A program made the position numbers and the translations under genes. Shown here one piece after another: positions 39,601 to 49,879 of a stretch of 64,000 nt of DNA. The notes below the pieces were generated by a model. It was given only the letters and a program-made list of their open reading frames with translations. It ran no database searches and was not told the DNA's origin. This DNA is from Ancylostoma caninum (Eukaryota > Nematoda > Chromadorea > Rhabditida > Ancylostomatidae): contig JBAJFG010000362.1 of the NCBI GenBank assembly GCA_037903475.1, positions 2,046,001 to 2,110,000 of the forward strand. Reading direction: 5' to 3'. Every line of letters begins with the position of its first letter. Position 1 is the first letter of the stretch.

Positions 39601-41580
39601 AAAAAAAACAGAGGCACTGGAGCATATTCTAAGGAAAGAATGATGCTGCATGAGTGTAACTGATATTTTTGCTCCGCTAGACCTGAAACCCGTACATGGT
39701 ACTCTGAAGTTAACCTTCTATGTATGTGGCTTTCTCTGCCATTGTTCCACTAACACTTTTTCAAGAACCCTGGCAAATTTCAAGGGTGCTCATTAGAAAC
39801 TACATACAGGTAACCTTCAGAGTAGAAAAGTCATCTTACATGCGCTGCCATCTCATTGCCTCTCTTCACACCCGCGTTCAGCTCTGATGTACCCTCAAAT
39901 GAAACTCGTTAAAAAAGGCTTAGTGGTAAAGAAAAAAAGTATCTTGATAAATTTCAGATGAAGATATATGGAAATCTTACACTTTCAGCAGCACGCCGAC
40001 GAGCTGTCGGTGTTCTCTAGAAAAACCGATTGTAGAGAACCGAGGAGAAAAGAAGAGCGTACAGCAAGGGTCGATTGCACCGCAGAAGTCCAGACCAGCT
40101 GACTGCAGTGGTAGATGCATGCGTCAGACGCACGTCAGACGTACGTATCCATTTGCAGAGGATTGCTGGACAGTGTAGGGATCACCGCGTTACATTATAC
40201 AGTGGACGTCAATAGCGGTGTCCAATCTCTTTTGTTGCTATTATGTTATGGGTGGTTCAAAAAGGGTAATTTATATTAGCTGCGTGCGTCAATCGTCATG
40301 CATGCATTTCCGAGTGATTTTTAAAGAAGACCGGTAAGAAGGTAAGGTAAGAACACGGCATGTACATCCTCAATGGAAAGAGCGCGGCCACCGTGAGGCC
40401 GTAAACGCGTGCGTCTGGGCTGCGACTGCGATGCGACTGGGCACTATTCCTCATCATATAGATGCACGCGCGTCAGTCACACGCATCCAGTATAAATTGC
40501 CCTAGTGTCGATGTTGGCGCATTCACAGACTGAAGGTAGGCTGTGTGGTTGCGCACTATCAAGCATACTTGATATTGATTGAAAACAACCGCGTCTCAAG
40601 TCACGGTCCTTCTACCAGTACCAACTACCAGTTGAACGAACTATATTTCTAGCAGCTTTTCCACCCGACTTCAAGGATTTTCTACTAAATCCGAAGGAAA
40701 AACGCCTGGGAAAAGCATTCCTGTAACAGACGATACCGATTTCTGCGCGCGCGGCGCGGTTGCGCGGCGTCCTTCTCGAGGCCGCGGATGGGCCACCGCC
40801 GCTGACGTCCTCTGTGGATTGTTTTTCTATGGCTAATTTATTTATAGGTTAATGACTATCAGAGGCGTGTATTTGACGCGCGCACGTCTATATGATTAAG
40901 GATAGCCTCATTCGCAGCCCTGACGCAACGCAGACGCAGCTGGGATGCACACGTCGACCTGGACCAGGGTATAAATGACGGTATTCATGGAAAATCTTAT
41001 GCGAATGCATGTGTAATGTCCAACGCGCGATTTACGCACGCATCTAGTATAAATTGCCCATAAATACGTGTATTCTTACACACACTTGTATGCACTGTTG
41101 TGCATGAAAACGACATCACCAGCAAAGACCGGTAACCACACGGCCCTGCTGGTCCGCCGAGTCACGTTGGTGACGCAGCGCGGCCTCGTTTTCTGCGGTG
41201 CAATAACGGACGACCCCATGACTGTGGAATCGAGATCTCACCGCTGCCCTCAGTGCTTTGACGCTATTAGATGGTTCGGCATTTCTTAGCTCTTCAGGCA
41301 ACTGGATTGGTCCATCATTCTTCGCAAACTTAGCTGAAATAGATCCCATATTCGAAGTAGTAGTTCTGCTTGACTGTCGAATGCTTACGTTTTCGTTTTC
41401 TCTGGCTTTCGTCGTAGTACCACAGATAGAACGCGTAGGAAACCGCGCCGAGGACCACAATTACAGCTAGACTATAATCTCCAGTATTGTAATAGCTATA
41501 AAATTTCGCTAATTTATTTTTGTGATCAGTCTAACTGTTATCTTACGTACTGCTCTGATTACATTGCAACCAAATTAGTC
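36676..41580 (-). CDS. Type I membrane protein with Lys/Glu/Pro/Ala-rich modular tail (multi-exon, 5' end missing)
   Basis: Exons read on minus: 41580-41547 (with NQSS, a glycosylation site), 41495-41389 (membrane span LAVIVVLGAVSYAFYLWYY, then DESQRKRK), 41333-41242, 40016-39981, 38135-38085, 37755-37723, 37603-37553, a possible 37445-37392, 37142-37095, 37036-36998 and 36918-36676. Splice signals are TTTCAG/TTTAG and GTAAG-type in most. From 41242 on, every exon starts and ends in phase 0, with lengths of 33-54 nt apart from 243 nt in the last. The tail is charged and disordered: KQDSKEPVKSEGERVTS, KPKTAEEESAE, GDDGMEPTARSPEERK. The layout recalls triadin/junctin-like KEKE proteins but no homologous domain is seen. 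Extracellular exons upstream and the stop downstream were not found. The last exon's donor points to more exons beyond the mariner. Confidence 0.6.
38229..38328. repeat. 100-bp hairpin MITE in an intron
   Basis: The ends tccaagatgagg and cctcatcttgga, with gtcccgccacgt and acgtggcgggac inside, pair around a short loop. Confidence 0.85.
38565..39215. repeat. Dispersed repeat family B (copy 2, carrying a MITE)
   Basis: Shares its ordered blocks with 18479-18990 and is split by the MITE at 38895-39100. It lies within an intron of the minus-strand modular gene. Confidence 0.75.
38895..39100. mobile_element. 206-bp Tc1/mariner-type MITE
   Basis: Almost perfect inverted repeats of about 83 bp, starting CAGTCTGTTCCCTG and including ccccaatcgaacaaagcggc, flanked by TA (38893-38894 and 39101-39102). 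The matching place in the copy at 18.8 kb has a single TA, proving insertion rather than deletion. Confidence 0.9.
40263..40503. repeat. MITE, agggtaatttata family (copy 1)
   Basis: Ends agggtaatttata and tataaattgccct. The interior has gcgtgcgtca, agaagaccggt, acatcctcaatg, gaggccgtaaacgcgtgcg and acgcgcgtcagtc. A second full copy lies at 56687-56917, and end fragments near 32845 and 41042. Confidence 0.85.
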
Positions 41581-41681
41581 CTAAAAAGTTAGGGTTTAAT
41601 TCAATCAAGCCTTTCATATTTGTTGAAAGCTTACTCAGAATGAGGTTGATCATAAATCTGCTAGTCTATTTATTCAGGAGG

Positions 41682-41875
41682 AAAATGGAGTGGGGGGGGG
41701 TTGGTATGAGTCGATAATATGACCTGTCCTACCTGTCCTACACGTTCTGACTTGTTTGCATTTGAGGTAACTACAGTACTAACAAGTCAGAGCGTTCTGG
41801 ACGTGTCAGCTAACAAGTCTGAACGTGCAGGACAGGTCATATTATCGACTTATACCAAGTGGCCTTCCCCCGGCT
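41682..41875. repeat. Dispersed repeat, taacaagtcagag family (copy 3, both ends)
   Basis: The left arm begins aaaatggagtgggggggggt and runs through gtcgataatatgacctgtcc; the right arm carries its complement. This shows the 11.0- and 12.4-kb copies are half elements. A further ccccccaactccatttt end at 42297-42315 could be the outer boundary of a larger nested unit. Confidence 0.8.
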
Positions 41876-42110
41876 GCGTGACAAGAGGTACGCTGCTGGT
41901 CTGTGATTGGTCGATTCCTGTGCACGTCGCGGCTGCAGCCTTCGAGGGTACGAGCAGTTCTGCGTGGATATGGACAACTTTTCCGAGCTTGAGTGGGATA
42001 GATTAGTGTTATCGGAATCCACAAATTGTTTAGCGGGGCCACCTATGTCAATAGTGCGTAGAATTTGAAGAAACAACCCGGATCTGAAAAGCGTACGCGT
42101 GCAGCGCGGT

Positions 42111-42261
42111 CGCGGTGAAAAGGGAGTTGGGGGGGGCACTCCTGTGAAGCCTAGGCTTAGGCTTAGGCTTAGGCTTAGGCTTAGGCTGGTGTTTTTACTT
42201 AGGCTTACAAGCCTATGACCTTTTATAGGGTGTCCCCCCCCCCCAACTCCCTTTTCACCGC
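42111..42261. repeat. Inverted-repeat element enclosing (TTAGGC)5
   Basis: The ends cgcggtgaaaagggagttgg and ccaactcccttttcaccgcg are inverted copies flanking G and C runs. Inside, 42157-42186 is five perfect TTAGGC units, preceded by TAGGC and followed by another ttaggctta near 42199. TTAGGC is the telomere repeat of most nematodes. Confidence 0.9.
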
Positions 42262-43515
42262 GGTCACGTCGCGGCGTTCGTCTTGACCGCCACCCCTCCC
42301 CCCAACTCCATTTTACCCGTATTCAGTTTTAAAGTCAACATAAGGTGCACTTCTCAGAAAAATTTCCTTAAACATACAAAATTTAAAAAAAAGCTTTTTT
42401 TCAGCTACAGGTTATACAGATCAGGATAGTTGAGGGTATCCACACTTTTTAGTGAGAACGGAACTAGCATGCAAGGAACATTGTACAAGAGAAGCTACCT
42501 ACCCTCGATAGAATCCCATGACAAACCGCCAATGGTTGAGTATCCTAACGCAATGCACCACACCCTACTTTCACAGCCACAGAGCAACTTGATTAACAGG
42601 ATAGGAGATGAGAAGCCAGAGTGGCAATCGATAAGCATCATCTGCACGTCCAGTACCATTGTCATGTTCATACAGAGTGATTCAAGGTAGGGGCTAATTT
42701 AAACGCAAATTTGTACTAAATGGGTGTGTTTGAGGGTTTGTCCGAGTACGTCATGGATGGAAAATATGGATTTGCTTGGAAAAAGTGCAACACTCAAATC
42801 CTGCAATCGGGCAATTGAAGTAGATCACTATTTCATCACGCCAGAGCTTGAATGCGCTATTGAGCTTACCCAGGGTGTAGGTGCTCGCGCCGTGATGACG
42901 TTGGGTAAATTTGTGTGGTGTTAACACGTTTACCCTAGGTAATCTTAGTGATGCATACGGCCTCAGGTATATAATATTCTACACAATGATATTGAGAGAT
43001 GTAGCATTCGATAGATTGTGAAAGTTTTGCTATGCGACCTTTTGAGAGAAGGTGTACGAAAATGAGCATATTGCTATAAGAAGTTACCTGAAGTTACTCA
43101 GGTCAGAGAAGTTGCAAGGACACTAAATTTAAATGTCGGATCGTTTTCGAATTACTTCACATTTTCAACTGAAATCAGCTGATTGGGAGCTCGGACACCA
43201 TAAGATCTAATCTTTCATCATACATAAGTGAAAGAATGAAAACGAGGCAGTGGAGCAGCATCAAAACAATCTTTTAGAATGATGACACCCGGCACGGCGA
43301 CCAAGTTGGGTTTTAGCTGTGATCCTCACTTGAAGGAGTAAAAATGACGTAATTCGATCTGAGAGAAGAGGCAAGACAAGCCATTTCTGGTTCGCGATGC
43401 GTAAATAGCTCAGCAGGTGAAGCTGAACTTGTGGGAACCACTTTCCCTTAAGCACATCATCTGCACTTGCCGTTTTTGCAGGCGGAAGACAGAAAAGCGA
43501 CACCTCCAGCCGCAG

Positions 43516-43521
43516 TATAAA
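43516..43521 (+). promoter_or_regulatory. TATA box of left His-rich gene
   Basis: TATAAA in cgcagtataaattcg, 42 bases before the ATG; the same sequence lies in front of the inverted copy (48061-48066, minus). Confidence 0.65.
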
Positions 43522-43557
43522 TTCGAGTCCGGATGTAGCCAGGCATCACCGGTAACG

Positions 43558-44836
43558 ATGAGATCCTTCTACTACCTCCTCTCCATCCTCTTTATCCTTA
43601 CTCAAAGGTGTGTCTTAGCCTATAATAGAAAATTTTGAGCCTTTAAAATAGTTAGAGATAAAATTTGACGATACTGCCAGAAATGTTCTACTAGAGAAAC
43701 ACTAGGAAGTTGAAAGAAATCGTGGTGAAAACCAAATTCTTCTTGGGTATACTTATACTTCCTATTGAACATAGTTCTATGCACTTACGCTCCAATTTTT
43801 CAGGGTCGATGCGAGCTACCCACATCACGAACATGGTTGGTTGAGCGTTTTTTCTCTTTTCAAAAAAAAAAGACTCCAAAGAAGGCATCTTACTAACCAT
43901 AAATCCTGAGGTTAAGTCAAGGAATATTTGCCTGAGTGGCATAACAATGAAAATACAATTCATAGAAATTTTCATTTCATCTCGTGCTAAAACGACAAAA
44001 TGACTTTCAGTGGAACCGGTGATTGCTATAGCACCTGAGTCTCCCCATGTACATATTGCACCCGCTCCTGTAGCTCCAATCGTTGCACCGGCGCCGGTTG
44101 TGGAAGCAGTTCCAGTCGTGGCGCCAGCACCTGTGGTGGCACCAGCCCCGGTTGTGGAAGCAGCCCCAGTTGTGGCCGCTCCGGTTATGGCTCACGCTCA
44201 CGTTGTACCAGCACCAGTCGTCGCTCCAGCACCAATCGTAGCTCCAGCGCCAGTTGTGGCCCCAGCGCCAGTTGTGGCACCGGCCCCAGTTGTGGCTCCA
44301 GCACCAGTTGTTGCTCCTGCTCCAGTTTTCCCATATGCAATGGTGAGCCTTCTTTTTGTATTTCAACAATGTTATCAATACGCTTATTGCTTTGAGACAA
44401 ACACCATTATAAAATTCTCATACAGCGAAACAAGCTGTTGAAAAAATTCCGGATTTATAGCACTAACTATTTCAGCACTATCACCATCATCATCCTCGCG
44501 CTGAAGTTCGCAATATCGTACGCGCATACGCCAGAGGTGACTTTTTGATCGCTGATTGATTCGATCGCTCTTAAGTGCTATTTATACAACGTTCTACAAA
44601 TTTCAGAAACTGGCCACACCTCCGACACCGCGATGGTCTCTGGAGATGATCACCATGGCCACCACGGCTTTGGCCTATGGGACACCTTCCCAGTTGGCCA
44701 CTTCTCTGATGACCACCATCATGACCATCACCACTATCCCTACTTCGGTGGCTTCGGCTTCCATGGACCTTGGCAGCAAAAGCTCGCTGCCAAGAAAGTG
44801 GCTAAGACGATGAAAACTTTCGAGAAGAAAAACTGA
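43558..44836 (+). CDS. Secreted VVAPAP-repeat, His-rich protein (copy A, five exons)
   Basis: Exons 43558-43607, 43804-43835, 44011-44342, 44476-44536 and 44607-44836; each intron begins GT and ends TTTCAG or TTCAG, and the phases (2, 1, 0, 1) join to a 234-residue frame ending TGA. Residues 1-20 are a signal peptide ([20 protein letters not shown]), then SYPHHEHG. Exon 3 encodes about 110 residues of VVAPAP-type hexapeptide repeats from an 18-bp DNA unit, with VVEA and MAHAHV interruptions. Exon 4 starts HYHHHHPR. Exon 5 has [33 protein letters not shown] and a Lys-rich end. The composition suggests an extracellular structural (cuticle-, eggshell- or elastin-like) or metal-binding protein; no family is recognised. 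AATAAA is at 44914-44919. Confidence 0.85.
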
Positions 44837-44936
44837 GCCATTCATTGTAAAGCACCGAAAATACGCAAAGTTGCTCTGTTGTTCAACCTCTTGTTAAGTC
44901 TTTCTTGTACAGAAATAAACCTATTACGATATTTCT

Positions 44937-45408
44937 ATTTGTTGTAGCTTTGCTCCATCATAACTGTTTGATATACGCAAACAGAAAAGAAAAATGACAA
45001 AAGTTTGGTGTAGCTGTACGCAGGTAAGACCAGACACTCACTCTGGGAAAGAATTTAGAGGATTGCTTTGAAGCCCACTGTACACGGATCGCCTCCAAGT
45101 TTGCGTGAGCGAAGAGTCCTCTGTTACAAAAAAATGTGTGGAAAATCTCAAGTTCTACGTGATTAAAAAATGTATGCACAATAAGTGATCTAGTTCTTTT
45201 TGAGGAGAAGGCCTGAGGTCCTCTTCGCATATATCTTGCGCGCGGTTCATGAGTTCGGGCTGATTTTCCAAGCTCTTCTAGTCTCTCCTTACACTTTTCT
45301 CCTCTGCAAATCTCAATAAACAAAAAAAAAAAAGAACAAAATGTACCTATGCTCCGTATCGTTCCTTCCACTATACGGAGACAAAGATAAAAGAAATAAG
45401 AGCACAAG
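44937..45408. other. No gene recognised
   Basis: Spacer between the duplicated genes. It has a minus ORF (44958-45407) without splice or family support and an A-rich tract near 45320. Confidence 0.4.
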
Positions 45409-45636
45409 TCAATCGATGGAGTTTGGATTGCACAAGAGCACCTCGAGTCCTTTCGATAGTAAAAGCATGTTGAAAACCTGCTCCAATCGAAATTTTTCGA
45501 CCTCAGTCACCTCTATTGTGGTGTTCAAGATTATCGGACACTTACCACCCGTGCGCGTCAGGTCCCTGTGTGACATTATATGGGAAGTCACTGCGACTGG
45601 TTTTTTTCTGGTGAACGAGGACAGGTGGACTCTCAC
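45409..45636 (-). pseudogene. Diverged relative of the BEL target ORF
   Basis: 75 codons open on minus. The C-terminal 38 include EVTEVEKFRLEQVFNMLLLS, then KGLEVLLCNPNSID and stop. They align without gaps to the sequence split by the retroelement (AIEDEKVRLEQIIYRSLLYG, GYEGL, then LCCRSSMD). At DNA level ctgctccaatcgaa is shared. It could be an exon of a small gene family or part of an unnamed repeat. Confidence 0.4.
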
Positions 45637-46188
45637 CTCAGATGACCGGTAAAGCGCTAGAGTAAATCAGGGCGTCTTTTAAACAACACTTGATTGTCTC
45701 TTTTAGAATTGAAAAAGGCAAAACGGCCTGATGCCGCGCGTGCAGGTGGTAGTGTCCGTATACGCACTGCTGAACGTACGACCAGTCCCGCTGCAAGGCT
45801 TTTTTTCGAACATGCTGATCTCCATAAGGTCCGGGCTCTGTGAGGATTACCTTTGTTTATGAATTTCTATTTTTCTATTCGAATGAAGGCATAATTGAGA
45901 CTCCTAGTCGCCAGTAGTTGACTGCTATTTAAACTTCGTACAGCGACGCGCATACAAGTGTTGAAAAAGAATTTGAGAAAGCAAATTATGCTCCGTCGCT
46001 TGTGTCAGTATACGACAATGGTAAAAAAAAGAACACAAGCGATGACGACCTACCTACAGAGACATCCATTCAGAGGCGTGAGCTCATACCATGTCTGAAC
46101 TCTCTCATTAGCAAGGCGTCCAGACTCGTCCACTTCTCGTCAGGGGCGTTACATGTGATTCCGGGACGGGGCAAATAAATGGAAAGCA

Positions 46189-46232
46189 ATGCCGGTGCCA
46201 GCTGTGCTGCCAATACCAGTTGTTGCTCCTTC
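46189..46232 (+). pseudogene. Relic of a third VVAPAP gene copy
   Basis: Reads MPVPAVLPIPVVAPS on plus, made from ccggtgccagctgtgctgcc and ccagttgttgctcct, close to the 18-bp repeat of exon 3 in the flanking gene pair. It is out of any exon and followed by unrelated sequence. Confidence 0.45.
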
Positions 46233-46301
46233 CACATGTAATTGTGTCAGTGACCCATAAGGTTGGGTAAGCATGTGCTCACCAAAGTCTTTGTTACGAA
46301 C

Positions 46302-46345
46302 TCAGCTGGATTCGCTCTGCATCAGATTGCAGAGCGAATTGAGCT
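46302..46345. repeat. Hairpin, 12-bp perfect core
   Basis: ATTCGCTCTGCA and its complement with a short loop; with two mismatches the arms extend to about 19 bp. Confidence 0.7.
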
Positions 46346-46649
46346 GCCACCCCAGATTTATGACATGCAAGCCAGATCATCGCCCCAAAGGAACAACCTT
46401 CGCAGGTAGCAGTGTATGAGGCGACAAGATATGCGCTGAAATCATGGTCTAGCCGCCATGAAAAAGTGTTTGGCCCGTGCTTACCCGGAGCCTACGGTTA
46501 CGGTCCCTCTCTCGTTTAAAAAAATGCCGCGAAACGGCTTGGATGTATAGCCATGAAAATAAAAAAAATTCGATGAGAATGCAGCGGTTCTATCACTTTT
46601 CTCATCTGTTCACGTACATGAAGCAAATATTGTTCTAAAACGGACAGAA

Positions 46650-48190
46650 TTATTGTGGTAGGTTTATTTCTGTACAAGAAAGACTTAACAAGACGTTGAA
46701 CAATAGAGCAACTCAGCATATTTCCACAACTTTACAATAGATAGCTTAGTTCTTCTTCTCGAATGTTTTCATCGACTTAGCTACTTTCTTGGCAGCGAGC
46801 TTTTGCTGCCAAGGTCCATGGAAGCCGAATCCACCGAAGTAAGGATAGTGGTGATAGTCATGATGGTGGTCATCAGAGAAGTGGCCAATTGGGAAGGTGT
46901 CCCATAGGCCAAAGCCGTGATGGCCATGGTGATCATCTCCAGAAACCATCGCGGTGTCGGAGGTATGGCCAGTTTCTGGAACTTGTCGAATGTTGCATAA
47001 ATAACATTCAAGAGCGATCGAATCAATCAGTGATCAAAAAGTCACCTCTGGCGTATGCGCGTACGATATTGCGAACTTCAGCGCGAGGATGATGATGGTG
47101 ATAGTGCTGAAATAGTTAGTGCTACAAATCCTGAATTTTTTCTACAGCTTGTTTCGCTGTCTGAGAATTTTCGCTGTTGTGGTGTTTGTCTCAAGGCGAT
47201 GAGCGAAATGATAACATCGTTAGAAAGACAGGAAGAAGGCTCACCATTGCATATGGGAAAACTGGAGCAGGAGCAACAACTGGTGCTGGAGCTACGACTG
47301 GTGCTGGAGCCACAACTGGAGCAGGTGCCACAACTGGCGCTGGGGCTACGACTGGCGCTGGAGCTACGATTGGTGCAGGAGCTACGACTGGTGCTGGCAC
47401 AACGTGTGCGTGAGCCATAACCGGAGCGGCCACAACTGGGGCTGCTTCCACAACCGGGGCCGGCGCCACAACGGGTGCTGGGGCCACTACTGGAACTGCC
47501 TCCACAACAGGCGCCGGTGCAACGACTGGAGCCACAGGAGCGGGTGCGATATGTACATGGGGAGGCTCAGGTGCTATAGCAATTACCGGTTCCACTGAAA
47601 GTCATTTTGTCATTTTAGCACAAGATGAATTGAAAATCTATTTTGAATTGTATTTTTTCTTATTTTTTGTATCATACCACTCAGGCAAATATTCCCCTGA
47701 CTTGATCTCAGGATTTATGGATAGTAAAATGCCTTCATCAAAGTCTTTCTATTTTTTCGGGAAATAAAAACGCTCAACAAACCATGCTCGTGATGTGGGT
47801 AGCTCGCATCGACCCTGAAAATTCAAAACTGTAAAGGATATAGAAAGGCAACGATAGTGGTTGGGTTGTACTATATCATTGCACTCTATTTTAATTTGTT
47901 TCCCTAGTACGCTACAATTTCGAATTGGTTTGTAACAATGACAAGTTAGCTCCCATTATGAGATAAGACGCACCTTTGAGTGAGGACAAAGAGGAGGAAG
48001 AGGAGGTAGTAGAAGGATCTCATCGTTGCCGGTGATGCCTGGCTACATCCGGACTCGAATTTATACTGCGGCTAGAGGTGTCGCTTTTCTGTTTTCCGCC
48101 TGCAAAAACGGCAAGTGCAGATGATGTGCCTAATGGAAAGTGGTTCCCACAAGTTCAGCTTCACCTGCTGAGCTATTTACGCATCAGAAA
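46650..48190 (-). repeat. Inverted duplication, right unit
   Basis: Mirror of 43395-44935. Identity ends near 48190 upstream and near 46650 downstream of the gene. Confidence 0.9.
46746..48023 (-). CDS. Secreted VVAPAP-repeat, His-rich protein (copy B, five exons)
   Basis: Exons on minus: 48023-47974, 47814-47783, 47594-47245, 47106-47046 and 46975-46746. All lengths equal those of copy A except exon 3, which is 18 bp longer (one more VVAPAP unit), giving 240 residues and a TAA stop. The signal peptide differs at a few residues ([15 protein letters not shown]). The C-terminal His-rich exon is almost unchanged, with [15 protein letters not shown] near its middle. The pair is tail to tail, about 1.9 kb apart. 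The nearly identical promoter suggests shared expression. AATAAA on minus is at 46663-46668. Confidence 0.85.
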
Positions 48191-49584
48191 CTAGAAATTT
48201 CTTCTCAGCCGCACTTCCTCAACGCGCTTGGACGGCAGACTAATTAATTTCTATGCTCTATTAGCAGGCTGCATCCATAGCAAACATAACTTGCCAGATA
48301 CGTAATTTTCGATACGTTGACACTTTTATCATGGGTAATTTTGGTTATGCATCCGGGCCTCTACCAGACAACTCTGGCTCCTCGCTTACCCAAAAATCTT
48401 TCGCTTCGCCAAGTATTACGTGCAGTCTATCCGAAACAACTGGGCCGCGGACGTGGTCGGAAGATCCGGAGATGGCGCGGCTGACTTGGCAGCTTACGCT
48501 GATTCGATCAGCTATCATCTTTGTGTTTGGTTGTTTTTCATATTTACGTTCCTTTCTATCATTTTACCTTTGCTACGTACAATTTCCGTTCCATTTGCTG
48601 AGTTTCTTCATCAGTTTTATTCCAAGTAGCTGATCGTTGGCCGCTCCACCCCTGGATCTCTCGACGTCAGCGGCCCTTCGTTGTCCTGTCGTTTCGGAGA
48701 GACTGTTATGTCCATAATAGCAAAACGCCCAAAGACCGATCGCTTTGAAAGCGCCATCGGGTGGTGCTGCAGAATGTAAAATTTAAGTATGACTCCGGAT
48801 GTCCCGGTCGTACTTGAAATATCTCCGCGTCGCTCGAAGGCATTTCATCCGAGTGAATGCCATAGATTAGGTCCCGACAGGATTTGCCTAGTAACTCGCA
48901 GGGAATTTGTTCCTTAGAAGAGCCGGGCACTACTTCGCGGGTCTCCAAGCGGACACGTGCCTATGCTAAAGACCATATCGGGTGCACGCAGGCGAAATGG
49001 ATGACCGCTGTTTCAAGCAACAATAGTAATCTACTGGAGCTGTTGGAGGTTTCAAAAGTTTCTGTATTCATCGTTTCATTGTTATTAAAAAAACACAGAC
49101 TTATATAATAATAAATAATGGTATATGTTCGCAGTTTTGTTCTCGAAGCGACCTTGAAATATGCATAAACGGAAACAAAGAGACTAAACTAGTCTCAGCA
49201 GCTGAATTTTTGGAATTTCGTCCATAAACTAGCCATGTATTTAGCGCTCCCACCCACGAAGAATGAATTCATCACTGATCGCAGGAGCGATGAATTCATC
49301 ATTGATCCTTGACCTCAGTGAAATCCTTACAGGAAAGTTTCTAAGATTCTAAAAGGCCCTTGAACTCTTGGCAGTTTGTTCGTTCCCCTTTTATTACCCT
49401 TACTTTGAAGGGTAACGTTTTGTTTCGGCTCCTTCCAAATGAACATAAACAAGTGAGTGGATAAATGTCTTTGAAGGATTCATTCGAGTGACATAACAAT
49501 TAAACGACATAAATAAATGAGAAATAAAGCACAATGATGAAAAGGCATTGTTATTGCATTTGGCCCAGATCTGCCACAATAAAT
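48191..49584. other. No gene recognised
   Basis: Contains a partial repeat (acgttgacacttttatcatg, gatgcatccgg-type words also near 60630 and 42930) and a 27-bp tandem repeat around gatgaattcatc (49265-49305). A polyadenylation signal for the next gene (tttatt on plus near 49391) is possible. Confidence 0.4.
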
Positions 49585-49875
49585 TTATGCTTTGAAATCG
49601 CCACTGATTTCACGTTCAATAGTCCACGGATCGCTAGCGACGGGTATTTGATGGTCCATGGTGGAGAAGCACTTTTGTACCTGAAATAAATTCATTTCAG
49701 GTAGGTTAGCTGAACATTTCCAGGGTAACTGCTATTGCTCCAACCTCCTTAGCGTCACCATGACATATCACCCTAAGTGCTGGTCTTCTGGAGCTGCATG
49801 CGCGAACGCGGCTTCGCTCTCCGGCCACGCATGGCGTCCATTCACTCCACGCGCTCCATTCACCAAAGACGAGTC
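49585..49875 (-). CDS. 3' end of a thrombospondin type 1 repeat protein
   Basis: Exon 49875-49745 (acceptor TTTCAG) and last exon 49680-49585 join in phase 0. The join spans a TSP1 repeat: GEWSAWSEWTPC, then RSRVRAC, then CHGDAKE|VQKC. This gives the WxxWxxW, RxRxC and CxGxxxExxxC landmarks of the family. A 27-residue polar tail follows to TAA (SDPWTIEREISGDFKA). TSP1 repeats occur in secreted or surface adhesion and matrix proteins. The splice donor here is a weak GTTGGA. Upstream exons should lie beyond 49880; one candidate is 50592-50545 (after TTTTACAG, before GTAAGC), with a phase that would fit, but it is not certain. Confidence 0.7.
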
Positions 49876-49879
49876 CTGA

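Larger units (their letters stand above)
43395..44935 (+). repeat. Inverted duplication, left unit
   Basis: About 1.5 kb covering promoter, five exons, introns and poly(A) signal of the gene at 43558. It recurs inverted at 46650-48190. The 160 bp upstream of the ATG is nearly identical in both, including tgcgtaaatagctcagcagg. Introns have diverged more than exons. Confidence 0.9.

Noticed and set aside
47055..47413. Gly/Thr/Ala-rich plus ORFs (repeated GATTGA)
   Set aside because: Antisense reading of the VVAPAP repeat exon of the minus-strand gene.
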